From: PFJX01 sp037442845
GTDB taxonomy: Bacteria; Pseudomonadota; Gammaproteobacteria; Burkholderiales; Thiobacillaceae
Direction: 5' to 3'
DNA: 26,373 nt
Assembly: GCA_037442845.1 (NCBI GenBank)
Contig: JBBIPL010000021.1
Location: forward strand, 1 to 26,373
Positions 8,359 to 16,748 of this stretch are shown in pieces (position 1 is the first letter of the stretch; every line of letters begins with the position of its first letter). A program made the position numbers and the translations under genes. The notes below the pieces were generated by a model. That model saw nothing but the letters and a program-made list of their open reading frames with translations. It made no database searches and was not told the origin of the DNA.

Positions 8359-8613
8359 ATGCAAGTCAACATGCTCGAAGCCAAGAATCAGCTCTCCAAG
8401 CTGGTGAAAGCCGCCCTGGCCGGCGAGGAAGTCATCATCGCCAATCATGGGGTGCCGGCGGTGCGGCTGGTGGCGGTAGCGCCCACCCACCGCACCGTGG
8501 GCTGGGGCAGCCTGAATGTTGTGCCGGAAGTCATCGACGCTGCCTTCAACCAGGAACTGGATGAACAGATTGCGGCGGAACTCAACAACAGCCGTCTCTT
8601 TCCCGAATCCTGA
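8359..8613 (+). CDS. Phd/YefM-family antitoxin
   Basis: An 84-residue antitoxin. The N-terminal half (MQVNMLEAKNQLSKLVKAAL then GEEVIIANHGVPAVRLV) is the typical Phd/YefM DNA-binding fold; the C-terminal tail (residues about 50-84) should wrap the toxin. The start at 8359 is preceded by GAGG at 8350-8353 and gives the canonical family N-terminus; an in-frame GTG/TTG further upstream would run through the operator. The stop codon overlaps the toxin ATG by one base (TGATG), so the two are translationally coupled. The palindrome just upstream is a likely autoregulatory site. It resembles the second antitoxin at 10765 (shared AK-QLSKLV and I-A--G-P-V), suggesting a common origin. Confidence 0.88.
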   Translation: MQVNMLEAKNQLSKLVKAALAGEEVIIANHGVPAVRLVAVAPTHRTVGWGSLNVVPEVIDAAFNQELDEQIAAELNNSRLFPES

Positions 8614-8990
8614 TGCGCCGCCTTCTGCTGGATACCCATGTTGCCCTCTGGTGGCTCACGGCTCATCCGCGTCTGGACGAAGCCACGCGGACATTGATCG
8701 CCGAGTCCGCATGCCTGCTGTCCGTCGTTTCCGTTTGGGAAGTCGCCATCAAATTCAAGCTTGGCAAACTCCCCGTGGCCCCCGATGCGCTGCTGGCCGC
8801 CGCTCGATCCGCCCACATCGGCCTGCTGGCCGTCACAGCCGAGCACGCAGTGGCCACGGTCGCCCTGCCGTTGCTGCATGGCGATCCGTTCGATCGTTTG
8901 CTGCTCGCCCAGGCGGGGCACGAACATCTGCAATTCTTGACCGCTGACGGCGTGTTCCGCGACTACGGCGGCGACCTGCTTTTCATCTGA
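8613..8990 (+). CDS. PIN-domain toxin, VapC family
   Basis: A 125-residue PIN-domain ribonuclease partner of the upstream antitoxin. VapC toxins are Mg-dependent endoribonucleases that stop translation by cutting specific RNAs. The acidic active-site residues are all present: D7 in LLLDTH, E43 in SVWEVAIK, D94 in GDPFDRLLLAQA and D112 near LTADGVF. Its length is normal for the type that pairs with Phd antitoxins. The gene overlaps the antitoxin stop codon by one base and ends 19 bases before ettA. The pair sits between two ABC-F genes, so it may be an insertion into an older arrangement. It looks intact and functional. Confidence 0.88.
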   Translation: MRRLLLDTHVALWWLTAHPRLDEATRTLIAESACLLSVVSVWEVAIKFKLGKLPVAPDALLAAARSAHIGLLAVTAEHAVATVALPLLHGDPFDRLLLAQAGHEHLQFLTADGVFRDYGGDLLFI

Positions 8991-9009
8991 CCCCACACGA
9001 GACAACCGA

Positions 9010-10674
<1,665 letters not shown>

Positions 10675-10708
10675 AGGTTGACCCCAGCCCGAGGCGAGGT
10701 GGGTGTGC

Positions 10709-10750
10709 TTGCCATGCCATCCACGGACAGTAAACTAACACCACTTAGTT
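10709..10750 (+). promoter_or_regulatory. Promoter and operator of the second antitoxin
   Basis: TTGCCA at 10709-10714 and TAAACT at 10731-10736 with a 16-base spacer make a plausible sigma70 promoter. An inverted repeat, AACTAA (10733-10738) and TTAGTT (10745-10750) with a 6-base spacer, overlaps the -10 and the expected start of transcription, as expected for antitoxin autorepression. A good ribosome binding site (AGGAG, 10755-10759) follows before the ATG at 10765. Confidence 0.5.
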
Positions 10751-10764
10751 CATAGGAGCGGCGC

Positions 10765-11013
10765 ATGCTCACCGTCAACATCCACGATGCCAAAACCCAG
10801 CTTTCCAAGCTGGTGGACCAGGCTGCCCAGGGCGAAGCGTTCATCATCGCCAAGGCGGGCAAACCGATGGTCAAGGTGGTGCCTCTGGAACCCGCGGAGG
10901 CCGGCGCCGCCAGCCGCCTGGGTTTCATGGCCGGGGAATTCTCGGTGCCCGACGACTTCGACCAAATGAGCCGCCAGGAAATCGAGCGCCTGTTCACGGG
11001 CGGCAAGGCTTGA
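10765..11013 (+). CDS. Phd/YefM-family antitoxin, second copy
   Basis: An 82-residue antitoxin with the Phd/YefM N-terminus (MLTVNIHDAKTQLSKLV, then FIIAKAGKPMVKVVPL) and an acidic C-terminal half (about 48-82) for toxin binding. AGGAG lies five bases before the ATG. It lies 90 bases after ettA and has its own putative promoter and palindrome. The downstream toxin gene is damaged at its 5' end, so this antitoxin may be an orphan. It could still repress its own promoter or neutralise related VapC toxins, possibly including the one at 8613; that cross-talk is inference. Confidence 0.88.
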   Translation: MLTVNIHDAKTQLSKLVDQAAQGEAFIIAKAGKPMVKVVPLEPAEAGAASRLGFMAGEFSVPDDFDQMSRQEIERLFTGGKA

Positions 11014-11020
11014 ACCCGGA

Positions 11021-11401
11021 TTGTCCATTAGGCGGCCCTGCGGGCCTACGCGCGCCCTGGCGGCCGGATCGCGGCCACCCCAGGCGCGCGGCCTGCTGCT
11101 GGACCCCTCCAACCAACTGGTATTCAGTTCCGCCAGCCTGTGGGAAGTCAGCATCAAGAACCAGCTCGACCGCGCCGACTTCAACGTCGATCCCCGCCGC
11201 CTGTGGCGCCTGCTGCTCGCCAACGGCTACCGGGAGTTGCGCGTCAGCGGCGAACACGCCATCGCCCTGAACGACCTGCCCCGCCTGCATGGGGATCCCT
11301 TCGACCGCATCCTCGTCGCCCAGGCCTGGGTAGAAGGCTTGCTCTTGCTCACCGTGGACAAGACCGTGGCGAGGTATGGCGATCCCGTGCGCAAAGTGTG
11401 A
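11021..11401 (+). pseudogene. VapC-family PIN-domain toxin with a defective N-terminus
   Basis: From about 11087 onward this is a good VapC: ARGLLLDPSNQLVFSSASLWEV with the second acidic residue, then GDPFDRILVAQAW and LLLLTVDKTVARYG with the remaining acidic residues, ending at 11399-11401. The first 20 or so residues, which should contain LLLDTH with the first catalytic Asp and the LLWWL helix, are absent. The frame upstream of about 11070 reads instead as an Arg/Pro-rich stretch from a TTG, with no ATG. Another frame retains a faint echo (PLGGPAGL where LLDTHALL is expected), suggesting substitutions plus a frameshift. The region also contains a short hairpin, GGCCCTGCGGGCC (11032-11044). 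A toxin lacking the first Asp should be inactive. An assembly error in this short GC-rich stretch is the alternative. Confidence 0.65.
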
Positions 11402-11440
11402 TGCGGCGTTGAAACGCATCTACCTTTCTTCCCCACACCG

Positions 11441-12535
11441 TTGATCCCCCAAGCCCTCATCGGCTTCGACCCGAGCCCGGAGCGGCTGAAGCGGGCGCTG
11501 CCCGCCGTGGCCTTCTTCGCCGGCTTTTTGTGGGATGCCCTCACCCTGGGCCGTTCGGTCACGCCCTTGGACCTGTGGATCCTGTCCGCCTACCTGGCCG
11601 CGGCGGGCGCGCTGCTGTGGTGGCTGGGCCGGCGCCAGCAGGCCCTCGCCGTCCTGCCCGGCGAGGCGGAGCCGGCGGCGGCGCCGCCCTGGTGGCGGGA
11701 ATCCGGCCCCTACTTCCTGCTCCAGTTTCTGTTCGGCGGTCTGTTTTCCGCCCTCTTCATCTTCTATTTCAAGAGTTCCGGCTATCTGCTCGCCACCCTG
11801 TGGGCGCTGGCCCTGGGCGGCCTGCTGGTGGCCAACGAGTTTCTCGAGGACCGCTACCGCCGCTTCACCCTGGCCTGGGCGCTGTTCGGCCTGTGCGCCA
11901 TGCTGCTGCTGAATTTCGTGGCGCCGCATGTGGCGGGGAGCATTTCGGTGTTCTGGTTCATCCTCAGCACCCTCGCCGGCGCCGGCCTGGCGCACGGGCT
12001 GTACCTGCGGACGCCCGGCCGACCCGGCCGTATCCGGCCCGTCTGGGCGGTTGCCGCCGGCCTCTTGCTGGCCTATTTCGTCAACCTGATTCCCCCCGTC
12101 CCGCTGGTGAGCAAGGACATCGCGGTGGGGCACGCCCTCGCCAAGACGGCGGGCGCCTTTGTGCTGCGCCAGGAAAAGACGCCCTGGTGGGTGTTCTGGC
12201 GCCGGGTTTCCAGGGAAGTCCATGTGCGGCCCGGCGAGCCCATCTACTGCGTGTCGGCGGTGTTCGCCCCGCGCGGCCTGCAAACCCGCCTCTATCACCG
12301 CTGGTCGCGCCACGACGCGGAGCGGGGTTGGGTCACCGCATCCCACATCGGCTTCGACCTGGCCGGCGGCCGGGAAGGCGGCTACCGGGGCTATACCTGG
12401 AAGCGCAATCTGTCCCCCGGCGACTGGAAGGTGACGGTGGAGACGGAAAACGGCCGCACGGTCGCCATGCATCGCTTCGAGGTGGCGGCCGAGCCCTTGG
12501 CCGACGATGCCGCCCTGCTGGAGAAAACCTTTTGA
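11441..12535 (+). CDS. DUF2914 membrane protein
   Basis: A 364-residue protein with about seven hydrophobic segments between residues 18 and 230, including FLLQFLFGGLFSALFIFYF, followed by a soluble C-terminal domain (about 255-350). That domain has VRPGEPIYCVSAVFAPRGLQ, LYHRWSRHD and GYTWKRNLSPGDWKVTVETENG, which I recognise as the DUF2914 pattern, a beta-rich domain with conserved aromatic residues of unknown function. The frame is closed by the TGA at 11399-11401, and the first usable start is the TTG at 11441; no clear ribosome binding site is visible, so the exact start is uncertain. The gene follows the damaged toxin by 39 bases and has no obvious functional partner nearby. Confidence 0.82.
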   Translation: MIPQALIGFDPSPERLKRALPAVAFFAGFLWDALTLGRSVTPLDLWILSAYLAAAGALLWWLGRRQQALAVLPGEAEPAAAPPWWRESGPYFLLQFLFGGLFSALFIFYFKSSGYLLATLWALALGGLLVANEFLEDRYRRFTLAWALFGLCAMLLLNFVAPHVAGSISVFWFILSTLAGAGLAHGLYLRTPGRPGRIRPVWAVAAGLLLAYFVNLIPPVPLVSKDIAVGHALAKTAGAFVLRQEKTPWWVFWRRVSREVHVRPGEPIYCVSAVFAPRGLQTRLYHRWSRHDAERGWVTASHIGFDLAGGREGGYRGYTWKRNLSPGDWKVTVETENGRTVAMHRFEVAAEPLADDAALLEKTF

Positions 12536-12719
12536 TCCGCGCCATGCAGGCGCCCGACTTCACCACCTGATTTTCGCGACCCCGCCGACTGTGGCTGAAA
12601 GGCCCATGCGCCGGCCTCGCGACGCCGCCCGCAGCCCGCAATTCATGACAGCGCAAGGTCCAGGCGGCATGCTTGGGGCTGTTCCGCATTTCCTCAACGC
12701 ATTTCGCAAAAGGTTCAGC

Positions 12720-13343
12720 ATGATGCACCGCTCCCACTCCCTCCTCGCCGCCGGTCTGCTCCTGGTCCTGGGCGGTTGCGCCAGCCAACAGGCCGCCGTC
12801 GATCCCGCCGCCTCCGCGGATGCGCGCCTGCCCGCCCTGCGCGAGCAGGCCGCGCAGGCGGCGGCGAGCGCCGCGGCCGGCCGCGCCGACGATCTGGCGG
12901 CCCGCCTCGCCCGCCTGGAAAAACGCCTGGAGGAAGTCGCCGGCATGGCGCAGGACGCCCTCGACGCCACCGGCCTGGGCCAGCGCCGCATCGTCGGCAA
13001 GGTGGTGCACAGCGTCACCCTCACCGACGACAAGACCCTGTTCCCCATCCACTCGCCGGTCATGGGCGACAAGGACATGGCCAAGCTGGACGAACTGGCG
13101 GCGCGGGTAAAGGCCATGGGCACCTGGTTCCACCTGCAGATCCAGGGCCACACCGACGGTTTCGGCTCGGAGGACTACAACTACGAACTGGGCCGCGCCC
13201 GCGCCGAGGTGGTGAAGAACTACCTCAACGAGAAAGGCGGCATTCCCCTGCTGCGCATGTCGGTCATCTCCCACGGCGCCGCCGAGGCCGCGCAGCAGGT
13301 GGGCAAGAACAACCGCCGCATCGTCGTGCACGTGCTGCAATAG
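12720..13343 (+). CDS. OmpA-family lipoprotein
   Basis: A 207-residue predicted outer-membrane lipoprotein. The signal sequence ends in a lipobox LGGC with the modified Cys at residue 20. A short Ala-rich coiled coil follows (about 35-82, with LAARLARLEKRLEEVAG). The C-terminal OmpA-like domain (about 95-207) carries the peptidoglycan-binding signature LQIQGHTDGFGSEDYNYELGRARAEVV and a NNRRIVVHVLQ end. Such proteins tether the outer membrane to the cell wall. I chose the ATG at 12720 because AAAAGG lies just upstream and it gives a clean signal peptide; a second ATG follows immediately at 12723. The longer frame to 12507 overlaps the DUF2914 gene and looks non-coding. It resembles the larger lipoprotein at 22677 in architecture. 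Confidence 0.88.
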   Translation: MMHRSHSLLAAGLLLVLGGCASQQAAVDPAASADARLPALREQAAQAAASAAAGRADDLAARLARLEKRLEEVAGMAQDALDATGLGQRRIVGKVVHSVTLTDDKTLFPIHSPVMGDKDMAKLDELAARVKAMGTWFHLQIQGHTDGFGSEDYNYELGRARAEVVKNYLNEKGGIPLLRMSVISHGAAEAAQQVGKNNRRIVVHVLQ

Positions 13344-13348
13344 CCGGT

Positions 13349-13373
13349 CCGGGGCGCGGGCGCCCGACCCCGG
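13349..13373. terminator. Possible bidirectional hairpin terminator
   Basis: CCGGGG (13349-13354) pairs with CCCCGG (13368-13373), with the self-complementary GGGCGCCC inside. The hairpin sits exactly between the convergent ends of the OmpA lipoprotein and slyX genes. There is no T tract, so it is a weak intrinsic-terminator call. Confidence 0.35.
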
Positions 13374-13375
13374 CG

Positions 13376-13576
13376 TCAGTAATGCGGCGGGATTTCGTCG
13401 CGCGGATCGCCCTCCTCGCGCGGGCGCAGGGTCTGTAACTGCTCGTACAGCAGGCGAATCTGGCGTTCCAGCAGATCGATGCGCTCCTGCTGGCGGAACA
13501 CGGTGGTGTTGAGGGTATCGAGCAGATCCTCGGCGAAGCTCAGTTTGGCTTCCAGTTCGATGAGGCGGGATTGCAT
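13376..13576 (-). CDS. slyX: SlyX-family protein
   Basis: A 66-residue coiled-coil protein with the SlyX pattern: MQSRLIELEAKLSFAEDLLD, then a continuous heptad region with RQQERIDLLERQIRLLYEQL, and the characteristic DEIPPHY C-terminus. The function of SlyX is unknown. Its length is typical. The gene converges on the OmpA lipoprotein gene (32-base gap) and diverges from the lapG-like gene. No Shine-Dalgarno is evident before the ATG at 13576, but the full family N-terminus begins there. Confidence 0.92.
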   Translation of the reverse strand: MQSRLIELEAKLSFAEDLLDTLNTTVFRQQERIDLLERQIRLLYEQLQTLRPREEGDPRDEIPPHY

Positions 13577-13618
13577 GGGCGGGAGGGCGTCGTGGCGATT
13601 CCGTTAGCCTAGCGCCGT

Positions 13619-13647
13619 CTGGATTCGCAGGCGAATCGGCTTATGAT
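13619..13647 (+). promoter_or_regulatory. Candidate promoter with palindrome upstream of the lapG-like gene
   Basis: A good -10, TATGAT, lies at 13642-13647, with a weak -35 CTGGAT 17 bases upstream at 13619-13624. Between them is GATTCGC-AG-GCGAATC (13622-13637), a 7-bp inverted repeat. A repressor bound there would block the promoter, but no regulator can be named. The GTG start follows at 13687, with GGAG at 13674-13677. Confidence 0.4.
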
Positions 13648-13686
13648 GCCGGCTGTCGCGTCCATTCCCTTCCGGAGCAACGCCTC

Positions 13687-14823
13687 GTGAGTCCGACCTC
13701 CACGCCATGGCGCAAGCTGCAGCTGCTCGGCCTGCTGCTGGCGGCGCTGGCGCAGGGCATCCACGTGGTGCGCGGCGAGGCCGCCAAGGCGGTTTCCTTC
13801 GTCTTCACCGACCTGGACAACCGGGTCATCCGTCTGACCGACTACCGCGGCAAATGGGTGCTGATCAGCTTCTGGGCGCCTTGGTGTCCGCTCTGCAAGG
13901 TGCAGGTGCCCAGTCTCAACCGGCTCAACCAGCGCCCCGATTTCCGCGTCATCGGCATCGCCCTGGATTACGGCGCCGACGAGGCCGCCATCCGCAACAC
14001 GGTGGCCGCCGACCAGATGCGCTTCGAGGCGCAGGTCGCCGGCGGCAGCCGCAAGGCGCCGAACAGCGCCTTCCTGCAGGTGGGGCCGGTGGATTACTTC
14101 CCCACCTCCTATCTGTACGACCCCACCGGCGAGATCGTCATGTTCATTCCCGGCCAGATCCGCGTGTCGCGCGTGCTCGCCTTCATGGAGCAGTGGCTGG
14201 CGCAGCGCGGCGGCCGGCCGCCGGTCATCGCGGCGCGCAGCGAGCGACTCGCCGCCTACCTGCGCGAACGGCACGGCGAGGCCGGCACGCGCGCCTACGA
14301 GGACTGGAAGCGGTTGGTGGACGCGAACCTGGGCGCCGACACCGCGCAAAAGCTGGAGCGCGTCAACGAATTCTTCAACCAGCGCATCCGTTTCGAGGCG
14401 GATCGTCAGGTCTGGGGCCGCGACGACTACTGGGCCAGCCCCGGCGAGTTGCTCGGCGCTGGCCGCGGCGATGGCGAGGATTTCGCCATCGCCAAGTATT
14501 TCACCCTGCTGGCGCTCAACGTGCCGCCCGAGGCGCTGCGCCTGGTCTATGTCAGTCCGCGCGGCGAAACGCGCAAGACGGCCGGAGCGGTGCACATCGT
14601 CCTCGCGCATTACGACCAGCCCGGCGCCGAGCCGAGCATCCTCGACAACCTGCGGCCGCGGCCGCTGCCCGCCGGCAAGCGCGGCGACCTGCAGCCGGTG
14701 TTCAGCTTCAACAGCTCCGGCGTCTGGGAGGAAACCGCCAGCGTCGCCGCGGGCGGCGATCCCCGCCGCCTGGCGAACTGGGAAGACGCGCTGCGGCGCG
14801 CGCGCGAACAGGGATTCGAATAG
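13687..14823 (+). CDS. TlpA-like thioredoxin fused to a LapG-type protease domain lacking its Cys
   Basis: A 378-residue exported protein. Residues 1-30 form a signal peptide or N-terminal anchor. Residues about 33-170 are a TlpA/ResA-type thioredoxin fold with FWAPWCPLC (C67, C70) and the cis-Pro region YFPTSYLYD (P139). Residues about 190-378 match the bacterial transglutaminase-like peptidase (LapG) family: VNEFFNQ, WGRDDYWASPGELL, then GDGEDFAIAKY, AVHIVLAHY and ILDNL. In LapG the motif is GDCEDYAIAKY with the catalytic Cys; here codon 14473-14475 is GGC, so residue 263 is Gly. The His (H303) and Asp (D320) of the triad and the calcium-binding acidic residues next to the Cys (D262, E264) remain. 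LapG normally cleaves the N-terminus of large adhesins to release biofilms. The GTG start has GGAG upstream. lapD follows 11 bases later. The protein is probably a non-proteolytic partner of LapD or a redox-linked variant; a sequencing error at one base is the alternative. Confidence 0.85.
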   Translation: MSPTSTPWRKLQLLGLLLAALAQGIHVVRGEAAKAVSFVFTDLDNRVIRLTDYRGKWVLISFWAPWCPLCKVQVPSLNRLNQRPDFRVIGIALDYGADEAAIRNTVAADQMRFEAQVAGGSRKAPNSAFLQVGPVDYFPTSYLYDPTGEIVMFIPGQIRVSRVLAFMEQWLAQRGGRPPVIAARSERLAAYLRERHGEAGTRAYEDWKRLVDANLGADTAQKLERVNEFFNQRIRFEADRQVWGRDDYWASPGELLGAGRGDGEDFAIAKYFTLLALNVPPEALRLVYVSPRGETRKTAGAVHIVLAHYDQPGAEPSILDNLRPRPLPAGKRGDLQPVFSFNSSGVWEETASVAAGGDPRRLANWEDALRRAREQGFE

Positions 14824-14834
14824 GAGGGAGCAGC

Positions 14835-16748
14835 ATGTCCATGACCCGTCAACTCTGGCTGTCCATCCTCGGCAGCGTGCTCATCGCGCTGGTCGCCAGC
14901 GTGCTCGCCGCGCTGCTCAACGCCCGCGCCTATCTGGAAACCCAGCTCGCCATGAAGAACCAGGACAACGCCACCACCCTGGCGGTGGCCCTGAGCCAGG
15001 GCGGCGCCGGACCGGAAGCCGTGGCGCCGGCGGTCACCGCGCTGTTCGACAGCGGCCACTACGCCCTCATCCAGGTCGTCGACGCGCGCGGCGGCGTCCT
15101 GGTGGACAAGGTGGCGCCGCCCGTGGACAGCGGCGCGCCGGACTGGTTCGCGCGGCTGCTGCCGCTGCGTTCCCTGCCCGGCCGCGCCGAGATCACCAGC
15201 GGCTGGCAACCGGTGGGCACGCTCATTTTGATGAGCGACGCCGGCTTCGCCTACCGCGCGCTGTGGGACACCGCCGTCGGCATGAGCGCCTTCATCCTCG
15301 CCGCCGGCCTGCTCGCCGGCCTGCTCTCCAGCCTGGTCCTGCGCCGCATCACGCGGCCGCTGCAGGCGGTGCTGAAACAGGCGGAGGCCATCAACCAGCA
15401 CCGCTTCATCACCATGCCCGAGCCCAAGGTGCCGGAAATGAAGGCCCTGGCGGCGGCGATGAACGACACGGTGAACCGCCTGCGCATCGACTTCGAGGAG
15501 GATGCGCGCCGCTACGAACGCATGCGCCTGCGGGCCAACTTCGACCCCCTCACCGGCCTCGCCAACCGCGTGCATTTCCTCGCCAGCCTGGACAGCGCGC
15601 TGGACCAGGAGGGCGCGTCCTTCGGCGCCCTGGCCATCGTCCGCCTGCGCAAGCTGGGCAAGATCAACCGCGCCCTCGGCCGCGAGGTGGCGAACGACCT
15701 GCTGCGGCGCATCGGCGCCCGCCTCGAAGTGATGACGGGGCGCTGCGTCGGCGCCATGCCCGGCCGCCTCAACGGCGCCGACTTCGCCCTGCTGCTGCCC
15801 GCGGGCTGCGACCCCGCTCCGGTCCTCAACGAACTGCTGCTCGATCTGCACGAGGTCCTCGATGGCCTGGCCGGCGATTACTCCACGGTCTACATCAGCC
15901 ATGCCGTCTTTCAGCCGGGCGAGCCCGCCGACCGCCTGCTGGCCCGCCTCGACCAGGCCCTGGCCCGCGCCGACGTCGCCGGCGGCAGCGCGGTGCTGGA
16001 GGCCGCGCCGGAGAACGGCGCCGCGCCGCGGGCCGGCGGCGAGGACTGGCGCGCCGCCCTGCGCCAGGCCCTGGAGAGCGGGGATCACCTGCGCCTCGAC
16101 GACTATCCCCTGCGCCTCGGCGATGGCCACGACCGCCATCGGGAAGCCCCGTTGCGCCTGCGCTCCGACGCCAGCGGCGAATGGCTGGCCGCCGGCTGCT
16201 TCGTGCCCATCTCCGACCGGCTGGGCCTGGTGCGCGAGCTCGACCTCAACACCCTCAGGCTGGCCATCGCCGAACTGGAAGCCGACGAGGAACTTACCGG
16301 TCTGTGGATCAACCTCTCGGCCAAGGCCGTCGGCGACGCCGAGTTCCGCGCCCGCCTGCTCGATCTGCTTGGCAATCATCCGGCCTGTCGCGACCGGCTG
16401 TGGCTGGAAATCCCCGAGGCCGGCGGCCTCGCGCGCCTGGAGGCGCTGCGCGAGCTGAGCCGGGACCTGAAGCCGCTAGGCTGCCGCATCGGCCTCGAAC
16501 ACTACGGCCACCAGTTCAACCAGATCGGCCGGCTGTACGACCTCGGCCTCGATTTCCTGAAGGTGGATGCCAGCTTCATCCACGGCCTCGACAGCAATCC
16601 GGGCAATCAGGCCTTCCTCGCCGGCCTGCTGGAAATCGCCCATCGCATCGGCATGCTGGTGTTCGCCGAGGGCGTGGAACGCGCGGAGGAACTCGCCAAG
16701 GTGCTGGAACTGGGCTTCGACGGCGCTTCCGGCACGGCCGTGCGTTAG
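14835..16748 (+). CDS. lapD: LapD-type c-di-GMP receptor (degenerate GGDEF-EAL)
   Basis: A 637-residue inner-membrane receptor. TM1 is about 8-28, the periplasmic LapD/MoxY-type domain about 29-148, TM2 about 150-170, HAMP about 168-222, a GGDEF-like domain about 232-380 and an EAL-like domain about 405-632. Both enzyme motifs are degenerate, as in known LapD: NGADF instead of GGDEF, EAPL instead of EALL, and LEHYG instead of LDDFG. The protein should therefore bind c-di-GMP rather than make or cleave it. W124 in SGWQPVGTL corresponds to the tryptophan that P. fluorescens LapD uses to hold LapG in the periplasm. AGGAGG lies six bases before the ATG, and the lapG-like gene is immediately upstream, so they form an operon. 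No large adhesin gene is in the window. The end overlaps the convergent ylqF by four bases. Confidence 0.92.
   Translation: MSMTRQLWLSILGSVLIALVASVLAALLNARAYLETQLAMKNQDNATTLAVALSQGGAGPEAVAPAVTALFDSGHYALIQVVDARGGVLVDKVAPPVDSGAPDWFARLLPLRSLPGRAEITSGWQPVGTLILMSDAGFAYRALWDTAVGMSAFILAAGLLAGLLSSLVLRRITRPLQAVLKQAEAINQHRFITMPEPKVPEMKALAAAMNDTVNRLRIDFEEDARRYERMRLRANFDPLTGLANRVHFLASLDSALDQEGASFGALAIVRLRKLGKINRALGREVANDLLRRIGARLEVMTGRCVGAMPGRLNGADFALLLPAGCDPAPVLNELLLDLHEVLDGLAGDYSTVYISHAVFQPGEPADRLLARLDQALARADVAGGSAVLEAAPENGAAPRAGGEDWRAALRQALESGDHLRLDDYPLRLGDGHDRHREAPLRLRSDASGEWLAAGCFVPISDRLGLVRELDLNTLRLAIAELEADEELTGLWINLSAKAVGDAEFRARLLDLLGNHPACRDRLWLEIPEAGGLARLEALRELSRDLKPLGCRIGLEHYGHQFNQIGRLYDLGLDFLKVDASFIHGLDSNPGNQAFLAGLLEIAHRIGMLVFAEGVERAEELAKVLELGFDGASGTAVR

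Noticed and set aside
14835..16748. Active diguanylate cyclase or phosphodiesterase
   Set aside because: GGDEF reads NGADF and EAL reads EAP, with LEHYG in place of LDDFG; this is the binding-only pattern of LapD.
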